Shown: piece after piece, positions 40,225 to 47,979 of the stretch
How positions within the stretch are numbered: position 1 is the stretch's first letter
Layout of the letters: the number at the start of each line of letters is the position of its first letter
NCBI GenBank assembly: GCA_964527775.1
Contig: CAZGQS010000001.1
Span: forward strand, 62,001-126,000
DNA: 64,000 nucleotides
From: VMCP01 sp964527775
GTDB lineage: Bacteria; Bacteroidota; Bacteroidia; NS11-12g; UBA955
Reading direction: 5' to 3'
Notes under the pieces: model-generated
Database searches by the model: none
Told to the model about the DNA's origin: nothing
What the model saw: the letters and a program-made list of their open reading frames with translations, nothing else
Translations under genes and position numbers: made by a program

Positions 40225-41967
40225 TTATTTTACTTTGAGTGTTTTTCCGGGTTTAAGGAAGTCAGAACGCATACCATTCATCCTTTTTAACTCTGCTACA
40301 GACAGTCCGTGTCTTCTAGCAATACTGTAAAGGGTATCTCCGCTTCGAACCTTATAATAAACTGCTTTTGGCTTTTTATAACCGGGCTTTCCGTTATTAC
40401 CGGAATTCCCAGGGTTGTAGGTTGGTTTGTTGGTTACTGCCGATTGGCCTTTATCCAGCGACTTTTCAACTACGGTAAAAATGCGCAAAGTCTGACCTTC
40501 ACTCAAGGCATAGCCCTTTAGTCGGTTCCAATCTTTTAGTTGTATCACACTGATATTATATCGTTGAGCAATGGCCCAAGCCGTTTCGCCTTTCTTAACT
40601 GTATGTTCAATCCATTGCAGTTCTTTTTGTTTCACCGATGTATCTGGCTGAACAGGGTCAATGTAGAGGGTGTCAACACAAGGAATGATTATGGCATCTG
40701 ATGTGTCTTTTTTTAGCTTTAGTCTTCTATCGGTATTTTTAAACGCGTGATAAATGAGTGATCCTTTAAGTTCGTAACCATCTCTGGTCAAATGAACACC
40801 ATCTTTATTCGCTAAGCGAACCGATTTCCAAATACGCATGGATTGTTGTCCACCAGAAACCCTATACCAATCGTAAAATGCTACTTTTTCTGATTCAGCA
40901 ACTTCGGCAATCAAATAAGAAAAGATAGAACAGGCTTTTATGCTATATCCGCCTCTATGAATATCTTGGCTGTTAGATAAAATGATTACCGCCTCTGGGG
41001 CGTATTCCTTGAACATTTCAATGATGGAAATCAAGTTTTCTTTGAATCTCTCTGATTCAATGCCCTTTTGATAAAAATCATTGGCACCCACATCCAATAT
41101 GATGGCATCTGGGTTCAATATTCTGAGATGGTCGGGCAATTTATTCTCCCGCATAATGGAATAATGTCCAGCACCATTAATTCCTACACTGGTATACAAA
41201 ACACCTCTATCGGCAGGTGATTCTATACTGATACCATAAATCTCAAAAAAGTGCTGTGCCGTGTCTCTTCTTACAAATTCAAACAAGTAATCATCGGCAC
41301 CTGATGGCATATTAACAATCAGTAAATCGGTGGCGGTATCATTTTCAGAAGTGTATACATCGGCAATCACCGACTTACCACCAGCGGTAATTTTCAAGTC
41401 GAACGAGTTACGATTTCTGTGGCAAAATATCTTTAAACGAGTAAACTCCGGTTGAATGGCTTTTTCTCTGAACGACAACTTAAATTGAGCAGTGGAATCA
41501 TATGTTTTTGAGGTAATTCCAGTAACGCCTATGGGTAATTCAGGGCTTCTTTCTACGTTTCTAGCGTATAACCATCTGCCGGTGTGAAAACAACGGTAAT
41601 CTGCTGCAGTATGGGTTCTAGCCGTTGTGTAAGGAAAAACCATTCCACGTCCTGCATTGCCAAAGGTAGAGCCTAATAGTGTTCGAGTTTCATTGGTGAA
41701 AATATCGGCTTGTACGTGAGAGTCACCTATGTGAAGAATATTGACCCGTTTTTTGTTGGATCCATTCAATTTATTAAAAAAAGGCCTCAATATCTGCTTG
41801 TCATGACTTTGGAAAATATTCATATTTGAGTCAATCCAAGGATATTTTTGGTATTCGAAATTATGCCAGAAGAGTGCTTGCGCATTCAGAAGTGAAGTCT
41901 GAAAGCTAACAATCCCTAAAGTGGCAAGTGCTATATATTTTAATACTGTTTGTTTAATCTCAATCAT
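40225..41967 (-). CDS. SGNH/GDSL hydrolase-type protein with two C-terminal LysM domains
   Basis: A 580-residue exported protein. The N-terminus has a signal-like hydrophobic stretch ending LLNAQ. The SGNH catalytic blocks are present: HIGDSHVQAD (Ser), DVGANDFYQ (Gly, Asn) and DGVHLTRDGY (Asp, His). The C-terminal part has two LysM repeats (HTVKKGETAWAIAQRY and YKVRSGDTLYSIARRH) joined by a Gly/Asn/Lys linker, which should hold it on peptidoglycan. The ATG at 41967 overlaps the stop of the upstream SGNH gene (TAATG). In Dlt or AlgJ/AlgX-type systems such a protein completes acyl transfer from the MBOAT partner. Confidence 0.88.
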   Translation of the reverse strand: MIEIKQTVLKYIALATLGIVSFQTSLLNAQALFWHNFEYQKYPWIDSNMNIFQSHDKQILRPFFNKLNGSNKKRVNILHIGDSHVQADIFTNETRTLLGSTFGNAGRGMVFPYTTARTHTAADYRCFHTGRWLYARNVERSPELPIGVTGITSKTYDSTAQFKLSFREKAIQPEFTRLKIFCHRNRNSFDLKITAGGKSVIADVYTSENDTATDLLIVNMPSGADDYLFEFVRRDTAQHFFEIYGISIESPADRGVLYTSVGINGAGHYSIMRENKLPDHLRILNPDAIILDVGANDFYQKGIESERFKENLISIIEMFKEYAPEAVIILSNSQDIHRGGYSIKACSIFSYLIAEVAESEKVAFYDWYRVSGGQQSMRIWKSVRLANKDGVHLTRDGYELKGSLIYHAFKNTDRRLKLKKDTSDAIIIPCVDTLYIDPVQPDTSVKQKELQWIEHTVKKGETAWAIAQRYNISVIQLKDWNRLKGYALSEGQTLRIFTVVEKSLDKGQSAVTNKPTYNPGNSGNNGKPGYKKPKAVYYKVRSGDTLYSIARRHGLSVAELKRMNGMRSDFLKPGKTLKVK

Positions 41968-43436
41968 TATTCTGTTCTTGTGCTTAAAAGATAACAAGCC
42001 CTAGCTCCGTTCAATTCACGCGTTAAAGCCCTTGCAAATATTTTTTGTCCCGACGGTGATAAGTGTCCATCCAAACTGGCCAAACCTTTTTTCTGCCATT
42101 CCAAAATTCCTCCACCGTCTAACATAAATCCATAAAAATCAAAGAATGAAACATTCTTTTCTTGAGCTACTTCTTGCAACCACCTATTCAATAATTTGCA
42201 AGATTCATAACTCTTCATTTCACCACCACTTCTGTACCCCATATCACCGGGTCCAATCAATAAAATAGAAACATCTGGACAACAACTTTGGTACTTACTC
42301 AAAATATTGCGGAAGATATTCTTAACCCATTTCTCTTGTGAACCATCTATTTTTATGTAAGGAACCATATTATTTCCAAAATGAAGAACCACCAGCGATA
42401 CGTTCTGTCTTTGGCTTTCTTCGCTCAACAAGGAAGAATTTATGTTGTTTAGGCCATCTCCAGAATGTCCTCTAATTCCCATGTTGTCTATCTGAATTCC
42501 CTTTGTTCCGGCATCTATAGAATATCCATAAACCACCGGATTTATGGCTCTATATCTGAAGTTTATCTTACCAATAATGGGAGTGTCACTCACCACAAAC
42601 TCTTGTAAAAATTTGCTCCTGATTGACTTCTTTGCCATTTTCCAAGTGGAATCTTTTGGCCTTCTCCACTGCAATTCAGATAGCGAATCAGGTAAAGCCT
42701 GAATCAATAATTTCTGATACTTTACCGATTTTGTGATTTTCAATCCAAACCCCCTGAAATCAGTGGGCCTTGAACTATTGGCCACAAAGGCTTGTCCTGA
42801 TGGACCAAACCACTTAAATTTCTTTTTATCTCTGAAACAGTTTAACTTTCTCCATTGAGAATTTTGTGTCTCATCAATTTCCAAAACCCCGTAGGTTGCG
42901 GGGTTTGAAAGTGGAACATAGCCAATTCCACTACCGCCGTATTGAGATTGAAAAATGCGACGAATCTCCGAAGTAATTCGATCACCTTCAATTTGAGAAT
43001 CTCCGAAATACCAAATTCTGCTCAATTCCTTTTGAGATTCTGATAACTTCTCAAAAAAAGTTTGCATACTGTTTTGTCCCTCTTCAGTAAACGATAAAAA
43101 TTTCAAAGACTGAAGCATCGAATCATACCGATTTTTATCTTGAATACTGAGCTTAACTTTAATCCAATGTTCAATATGAAATGGTTTTCCGCCGTAAACA
43201 CCTCCTTGTTCAACAACCACGGCAACTTGACTGTCTTTAACTAAGGTTTTAGTGGTTTGCTCAGCACCGCGAATACTATCTGTTGTATTCTCTGAACTCA
43301 CCAACCATCTATTTAAATATAGGCTGTCGAATTCCCATGAGCCCAAAAGCCCAGATCTGCTCGCGCCCAAGAGTCCCAATAGGAACAATCCCAGCGAAGC
43401 TGTAAAAATGATTATTGATTTATTGTTTTCAGGCAC
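41967..43436 (-). CDS. Membrane-anchored SGNH/GDSL-like protein (DltD/AlgJ-type role)
   Basis: About 489 residues. An N-terminal membrane anchor (SIIIFTASLGLFLLGLLGA) is followed by an SGNH domain with WYFGDSQIEGDRIT, VLHFGNNM and LDGHLSPSG. I place the start at GTG 43436, where the overlap with the acyl carrier gene (GTGCCTGA, eight bases) repeats the eight-base overlap of the preceding gene pair; TTG 43451 is an alternative and no ATG is available. It is related in layout to the next gene but has no LysM. Two SGNH proteins beside one MBOAT recall alginate or cellulose acetylation machines. Confidence 0.82.
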   Translation of the reverse strand: MPENNKSIIIFTASLGLFLLGLLGASRSGLLGSWEFDSLYLNRWLVSSENTTDSIRGAEQTTKTLVKDSQVAVVVEQGGVYGGKPFHIEHWIKVKLSIQDKNRYDSMLQSLKFLSFTEEGQNSMQTFFEKLSESQKELSRIWYFGDSQIEGDRITSEIRRIFQSQYGGSGIGYVPLSNPATYGVLEIDETQNSQWRKLNCFRDKKKFKWFGPSGQAFVANSSRPTDFRGFGLKITKSVKYQKLLIQALPDSLSELQWRRPKDSTWKMAKKSIRSKFLQEFVVSDTPIIGKINFRYRAINPVVYGYSIDAGTKGIQIDNMGIRGHSGDGLNNINSSLLSEESQRQNVSLVVLHFGNNMVPYIKIDGSQEKWVKNIFRNILSKYQSCCPDVSILLIGPGDMGYRSGGEMKSYESCKLLNRWLQEVAQEKNVSFFDFYGFMLDGGGILEWQKKGLASLDGHLSPSGQKIFARALTRELNGARACYLLSTRTE

Positions 43437-43674
43437 TCTTTTTTGATACAATTAAATCCATCATATCACCCACATTTTTCATGCCTATGAGTTCTTTCAA
43501 TTTGAATTTAATGCCATAGAATTCTTCCACTGCCGATATCATAGTTAAATGCGTTAGAGAATCCCAACGATCAACCTTTTCAGCATTCAATTCTTCGGTA
43601 ATTTCAATATTTGGCGTTGAAAAAACATCTTCGAAAATGCCTTTTAATTCTAATTTTATTTGTTCTTTATCCAT
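43429..43674 (-). CDS. Acyl carrier protein (DltC-like)
   Basis: An 81-residue carrier protein. DRWDSLTHLTMISAVEE contains the DSL motif whose Ser takes the phosphopantetheine arm. It lacks the acidic run of fatty-acid AcpP and fits specialised carriers. It overlaps the GNAT gene upstream by eight bases (ATGGATAA) and the SGNH gene downstream. With the AMP ligase it forms a presumed loading pair. Confidence 0.9.
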   Translation of the reverse strand: MDKEQIKLELKGIFEDVFSTPNIEITEELNAEKVDRWDSLTHLTMISAVEEFYGIKFKLKELIGMKNVGDMMDLIVSKKSA

Positions 43675-44293
43675 TTTTTATCATTTTTATTTTGCAGGGG
43701 CCAGCCAATAACTGTAAACGTTCAATTTGAGGCTCACATTGTTTAATTTCCAATGAAAAACCACATTTTTCATATAATTTTTTTGCCGCAACATTATTTT
43801 CCATCAGTTGAATTTCTGATGATTTTCCTTCGCTGGCAAATTCAATCAATTGATTCATGTAACCTTGTCCTCGGTGATTTTCTAATGTATACAGGTGCTC
43901 CAATTGCCAAGTTCCATTTTTTCGGGGGATGTTTACTCTCGAAACCACCTCTAATTTATCGGTATTGTTGTGCCATTTTTCTCCTAAAACAAATCCCAAA
44001 CTTTGAGTTTTCAAAAGATCTGACGACATCCCAGCAGAACCTTCTTGCCAAGTGCACAAGCCCCCTGCTGTTTCATTCGCATCGTTGTCTAAAATGTACC
44101 AAGAATTGTAATCCCACGGTTGTCCTTCAATTTCTTCCTCAAATATTTGCTGTAAAACACCTTTGAATTCCATTTCTGAAACGTCAAACAACACCCCATA
44201 GGGGAAAATATTGGATCCTGATTTTTCGCTTTCAATGATGGCTTCAGCAATGAAGTCAAAATCAGATTTTACGGCTTTTCTTATATTAGGCAT
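43667..44293 (-). CDS. GNAT family N-acetyltransferase in the acylation operon
   Basis: A 208-residue GCN5-related acetyltransferase. The acetyl-CoA loop is read as LENHRGQGYMNQLIEF, and the C-terminal NNVAAKKLYEKCGF is typical of the fold. It lies between the AMP ligase (six bases away) and the carrier protein gene (eight-base overlap), so it is an integral operon member. Dlt operons of Firmicutes lack such an enzyme. It might acetylate the amino group of a carrier-bound amino acid or the final product; that is inference. Confidence 0.85.
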   Translation of the reverse strand: MPNIRKAVKSDFDFIAEAIIESEKSGSNIFPYGVLFDVSEMEFKGVLQQIFEEEIEGQPWDYNSWYILDNDANETAGGLCTWQEGSAGMSSDLLKTQSLGFVLGEKWHNNTDKLEVVSRVNIPRKNGTWQLEHLYTLENHRGQGYMNQLIEFASEGKSSEIQLMENNVAAKKLYEKCGFSLEIKQCEPQIERLQLLAGPCKIKMIKNG

Positions 44294-44299
44294 TCTTGT

Positions 44300-45757
44300 T
44301 TAACTCAGTGAGGCTATTAATTTTTTCTTGTCAATTTTTCCGTTGTCATTCAAAGGGAATTCATTTTTAAGGTGAATTGCTTTGACCGACATATAATCGG
44401 GGAGGAGCTTGTTCAATTTTATACGCTTATGCTCAAGTTGGTTACTTTGAAAGGCGTTTTCAGAGTCAAGAACAAACAAATGCAACTCACTTCCATTGTC
44501 TTGGGCAATCGCAGCTGCTTTGCAGGTGCAATTTTCAAATATTTGACTACCAGCAAACTCCAACTCTGATAATTCAATTCTGTACCCTTGAATTTTTACT
44601 TGATCGTCTATTCTACCATGGCAATAGAATTCAGAACCCTCCTGAACACCAATATCACCGCTTTTGTAAAACCAACAATTTTCATGTTCGAAAAATCTAG
44701 ACGTTTGATCTGGTGTAGCATTCAAGTACCCTCTGGTTGTTTGTAAACCACCTAAACAAAGCTCTTTGTCTTCATTGATCAAGAATTGAACGGTTTTCAT
44801 GGGCTGGCCTATACAAACCACTCCATTTTGATGAAGGAGTGCTTTGTCTTTCAAGGGATGATGAGCTGTATACCTGCTGCAATAGATGGTAGCTTCGGTA
44901 GGGCCATAAACATTATCGATTTGGCAATGCGGCACACACGACTTCCAAACTGAAAATTGGTTGATTCTAAAAGCTTCTCCGCAGAATTGTGTAACCTTTA
45001 AATGGGGTAATTCAATGTCTTCGGCATACGGCGCCAACATTTCTACTGCCGATGGCACCATCAAAGCAAAAGTAATGTTTTGAGATTCTAACGTATCATA
45101 CAAAGCCAGTGGTTTGATTAAACTCTGATTTAAGGTGTGAAAACTGCTTCCCAACACTGCAGGAACCGTAAAACTCATCACCGATAAATCAAAAGTCAAT
45201 TCAAACATTTGCAAAAATCGATCTTCATGGCTCAATTCATAGCCGAGGTCAAAGAATCCATCCAAAAAGGACTGTAAATTTATCCATGAAATAGGAACCC
45301 CCTTGGGTTTTCCTGTAGTTCCTGATGTGAACAAGACATATGCATCTTGTTGAGGATCAACATCAACCAAAGGTACATTTAGGGTACTTTGACTAGCTTG
45401 TTTGGGTATATAATCCAAACCAAAACTTTCACTAAACCCGAATCCTTGAGAGTCATAAACCTGCTTGATCTGTGATGATTCTATAACATCAATAATCCGT
45501 TGATTGGGATAATTCGGCTGCAAAGGAACGTATCCTTTACCGCTCATCCAACAGGTTATAATAGCGGCATAGGTTTCAAAATCATTTCTTATTACAATGC
45601 CTAATCTTAGATTCGGTTGTTGCAGAAAACCATCAATATGCCAGGCAACGAATTCTTGAAGCTGTTTCCAACTAAATTCAACTCCGCCAATGCTGCAAAA
45701 CAACCCTTGAGGTTGTAATATTTGAGACCATATTTGATTTCGAAACTGGGGCATCAT
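44300..45757 (-). CDS. AMP-dependent ligase, DltA-like amino acid adenylation enzyme
   Basis: A 485-residue adenylating enzyme. Core motifs are LFTSGTTGKPKGVPIS (A3), ELTFDLSVMSF (A4), NVYGPTEATIYCSRY (A5), YKSGDIGV (A7), GRIDDQVKIQGYRIEL (A8) and NDNGKIDKKKL with the catalytic Lys (A10). The overall arrangement resembles D-alanine:carrier ligase DltA. The activated acid cannot be read off with confidence. The start overlaps the gatB stop (ATGA), and the GNAT gene follows six bases later. It would load the carrier protein encoded at 43429-43674. Confidence 0.87.
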   Translation of the reverse strand: MMPQFRNQIWSQILQPQGLFCSIGGVEFSWKQLQEFVAWHIDGFLQQPNLRLGIVIRNDFETYAAIITCWMSGKGYVPLQPNYPNQRIIDVIESSQIKQVYDSQGFGFSESFGLDYIPKQASQSTLNVPLVDVDPQQDAYVLFTSGTTGKPKGVPISWINLQSFLDGFFDLGYELSHEDRFLQMFELTFDLSVMSFTVPAVLGSSFHTLNQSLIKPLALYDTLESQNITFALMVPSAVEMLAPYAEDIELPHLKVTQFCGEAFRINQFSVWKSCVPHCQIDNVYGPTEATIYCSRYTAHHPLKDKALLHQNGVVCIGQPMKTVQFLINEDKELCLGGLQTTRGYLNATPDQTSRFFEHENCWFYKSGDIGVQEGSEFYCHGRIDDQVKIQGYRIELSELEFAGSQIFENCTCKAAAIAQDNGSELHLFVLDSENAFQSNQLEHKRIKLNKLLPDYMSVKAIHLKNEFPLNDNGKIDKKKLIASLS

Positions 45758-47202
45758 CCCAATTTATTAGCTACCAATTGATTGGTTATTTTGGGGTCGG
45801 CTTTACCTTTAGAGCGCTTCATGACTTCCCCTACAAACATACCCAGTAAACCTTTTTTACCTGATTGATATTCTTGAACTTTTTCAGGAAACTCAGCCAA
45901 AACTTGATCTACCAACTCTTCAATAAAGCTTGAATCTGAATTGGTACTTAAGTTTAGTACTTCAACCAAGGATTTTGCCCCTTTTGTGGGATGTTTAATC
46001 AGTTCAGGAAACAACTTCTGCGAAGCAATACTATGAGTAATTAATCCGGAATCAATTAACGATATAATTTCGGTAATTTGTTCAGGTTCTAAAGGAAACT
46101 CTTGAATGGTCAAGGCATTTTCATTCAAATAACCTCTTATTGTAACTGTAACCCAATTTGAAATGGCTTTATAGTTCTGACATAAAGTAGCCATTTTCTC
46201 AAAATACAACGCCGAATATTTATCATCTACCAACACAGATGCATCGTATTCACTGAGTCCGTAAGTTTTTGTAAATCGGTCATACAAAACCCTTGGAAGT
46301 TCTGGCATCTTACTTTTAACTTCGGCCAGCATTTCATCTGTAACAAGGGTAGGAGGCAAGTCGGGCTCGGGGAAATAACGATAATCATTTACTGCTTCCT
46401 TTTTCCTCATTGAAAATGTAGTTCCGGCAAGTCCGTTGAACCCACGCGTTTCACCATCTACCTTTCCTCCGGCTAGTATAAGTTCAATTTGTCGTTGAAT
46501 TTCAAAATCAATGGCTCTTTTAACATTCGAAATGGAGTTCATGTTTTTTACTTCCACTTTTGTACCAAATGTTTTTGAGCCTTTGGGCATAACAGAAATA
46601 TTGGCATCGCAACGCAAACTGCCTTCTTCCATGTTACCATCGCATATATCTAAATACCGAACCAATCGTCTAATCTCAGTCACAAAAGCATAAGCTTCAT
46701 CGCCACTTTTAATATCGGGCTCACTGACCACCTCAATCAATGGAGTACCTGCACGATTGTAATCTACCAAGGTATCGTACATATCTTGATCGTGCATGCT
46801 TTTCCCTGTGTCTTCTTCCATGTGGATGCGGGTAAGTCGGATACTCTTTTCTGTTCCGTCTTTCAGTTTAATAGGCACAACGCCACCTGTACAAAGCGGA
46901 GTATCAAATTGGGTGATTTGGTAGCCTTTAGGTAAATCAGCATAGAAGTAATTTTTGCGAGAATATCTATTCACACGGGTAATATCACAATTGAGTGCAA
47001 TACCCATTTTCATCGACATTTCAATAGCGCCATGATTGTGCATGGGCAAGGCACCTGGGTGCCCCAAACTGATTGGACTCACCTGGGTGTTTGGCATACC
47101 ACCGTATTCGGTAGAATCGCCTGAAAATGCCTTACTCAAGGTTTGTAATTGGATGTGAATTTCCAAACCAATAACAGCTTCAAAATCTTTATGAAAATCC
47201 AT
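45754..47202 (-). CDS. gatB: Aspartyl/glutamyl-tRNA amidotransferase subunit B
   Basis: Subunit of the GatCAB complex that converts Glu-tRNA(Gln) or Asp-tRNA(Asn) by transamidation. The 482-residue protein starts MDFHKDFEAVIGLEIHIQLQ, contains FYADLPKGYQITQFDTPLC and RVNRYSRKNYFYADLPKGYQ, and ends with a YqeY-like tail domain (GEVMKRSKGKADPKITNQLV). The frame runs further upstream to 47313, into rnpB; the ATG at 47202 is the family start. A -7 element lies eight bases before it. Its stop overlaps the start of the AMP ligase gene. Confidence 0.96.
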   Translation of the reverse strand: MDFHKDFEAVIGLEIHIQLQTLSKAFSGDSTEYGGMPNTQVSPISLGHPGALPMHNHGAIEMSMKMGIALNCDITRVNRYSRKNYFYADLPKGYQITQFDTPLCTGGVVPIKLKDGTEKSIRLTRIHMEEDTGKSMHDQDMYDTLVDYNRAGTPLIEVVSEPDIKSGDEAYAFVTEIRRLVRYLDICDGNMEEGSLRCDANISVMPKGSKTFGTKVEVKNMNSISNVKRAIDFEIQRQIELILAGGKVDGETRGFNGLAGTTFSMRKKEAVNDYRYFPEPDLPPTLVTDEMLAEVKSKMPELPRVLYDRFTKTYGLSEYDASVLVDDKYSALYFEKMATLCQNYKAISNWVTVTIRGYLNENALTIQEFPLEPEQITEIISLIDSGLITHSIASQKLFPELIKHPTKGAKSLVEVLNLSTNSDSSFIEELVDQVLAEFPEKVQEYQSGKKGLLGMFVGEVMKRSKGKADPKITNQLVANKLG

Positions 47203-47210
47203 GCTTACCA

Positions 47211-47218
47211 CAAAGATA
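47211..47218 (-). promoter_or_regulatory. -7 element TATCTTTG of gatB
   Basis: On the minus strand TATCTTTG ends eight bases before the gatB ATG at 47202, giving at most a very short leader. This promoter would also drive the acylation operon downstream. Confidence 0.45.
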
Positions 47219-47279
47219 AAACGCACATCCCACTTAATGAACTTGAAATCCGGAAACTTGTACCCAAAGAACAAATAAA

Positions 47280-47308
47280 TTGAAACCTTACAAAATGTTT
47301 TACCTTTG
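47280..47308 (+). promoter_or_regulatory. rnpB promoter
   Basis: TTG at 47280-47282, an 18-base spacer and TACCTTTG at 47301-47308 match the Bacteroidota promoter. The RNA begins about four bases downstream. Confidence 0.7.
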
Positions 47309-47311
47309 CAC

Positions 47312-47702
47312 AAAGGCAGTTCGTTCTATCGATCCATGCAAATGGGTAGGAAAGTCCGGGCAACGCAGGGCGCCGCACTTCCTAACAGGAAGGAAACTTC
47401 ATGACTTCGGTTATGGGGTTGACAGAAAGTGTCACAGAAAGCTATACCGCCCGTAAAGTTTACTTTGCAGGTAAGGGTGAAAAAGTGGGGTAAGAGCCCA
47501 CTCATTCTAGCGTGAGTTAGAATTGGGACAAACCTTGCGGGTTGAAAGACCAAATATATCCGGATCAAAGGGCGGCCCGCTCAATAGCTTGCTAGCCGGA
47601 AGGGTAGGTCGATGGAGATACGCCGTGAGGCATATCCAAGATTAATGATAGAAAGCACGGCAAAACCGTGTCTACAGAACCCGGCTTACAGAACTGCCTT
47701 TT
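47312..47702 (+). ncRNA. rnpB: RNase P RNA (class A)
   Basis: Catalytic RNA of RNase P, which matures tRNA 5' ends. The ends pair (AAAGGCAGT with ACTGCCTTT, helix P1). The conserved core is present: GGAAAGTCCGGGC early, and ACAGAACCCGGCTTAC near the 3' end, along with the pseudoknot-forming segments. About 390 bases, normal for the class. The short protein-like frame on the opposite strand over this stretch is a shadow. A Bacteroidota promoter sits directly upstream. Confidence 0.96.
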
Positions 47703-47736
47703 GTTTTTGAAATATTAAAAAAAAATTAAAAAAGAC

Positions 47737-47768
47737 TTGCAAAAACACACAATTGTGTTGTACATTTG
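47737..47768 (+). promoter_or_regulatory. tRNA-Gly promoter with palindrome in the spacer
   Basis: TTG at 47737-47739 and TACATTTG at 47761-47768 are 21 bases apart. The spacer holds the perfect 12-bp palindrome ACACAATTGTGT (47747-47758), which could be chance. Confidence 0.6.
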
Positions 47769-47791
47769 CACCACTCTAAAACGGAGTACAA

Positions 47792-47864
47792 GCGAGAATA
47801 GCTCAGTTGGTAGAGCACAACCTTGCCAAGGTTGGGGTCGCGAGTTCGAGTCTCGTTTCTCGCT
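47792..47864 (+). tRNA. tRNA-Gly (anticodon GCC)
   Basis: A complete 73-base cloverleaf. The acceptor stem GCGAGAA pairs with TTCTCGC, the D arm is GCTCAGTTGGTAGAGC, the anticodon stem-loop CAACC-TTGCCAA-GGTTG gives GCC, and the T arm is GCGAG-TTCGAGT-CTCGT. The discriminator is T and no CCA is encoded. Confidence 0.97.
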
Positions 47865-47871
47865 CAAATTT

Positions 47872-47902
47872 AAAAGCCGAACAATTTAGTTCGGCTTTTT
47901 TT
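47872..47902 (+). terminator. Terminator after tRNA-Gly
   Basis: AAGCCGAAC pairs with GTTCGGCTT around an AATTTA loop, followed by seven T residues, eight bases after the tRNA. Confidence 0.9.
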
Positions 47903-47928
47903 ATGTCCAATTTCTAAAAATAAACCAT

Positions 47929-47962
47929 AAAAAAAGCCCCGTTTTTCAACGAGGCTTTTTTC
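47929..47962 (-). terminator. Terminator after gldJ
   Basis: AAAAAAGCC and GGCTTTTTT arms with one mismatch near the loop form a hairpin with T runs on either strand. It lies 18 bases after the gldJ stop and can work in both directions. Confidence 0.8.
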
Positions 47963-47979
47963 TATTTGAACTCAATTAA

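Noticed and set aside
47326..47568. Reading frame on the minus strand within 47.3-47.6 kb
   Set aside because: It lies entirely within rnpB, whose conserved core is unmistakable.
47747..47758. Palindrome ACACAATTGTGT in the tRNA-Gly promoter as an operator
   Set aside because: tRNA promoters are seldom repressor-controlled and a 12-bp AT-rich palindrome can arise by chance; noted only with the promoter.
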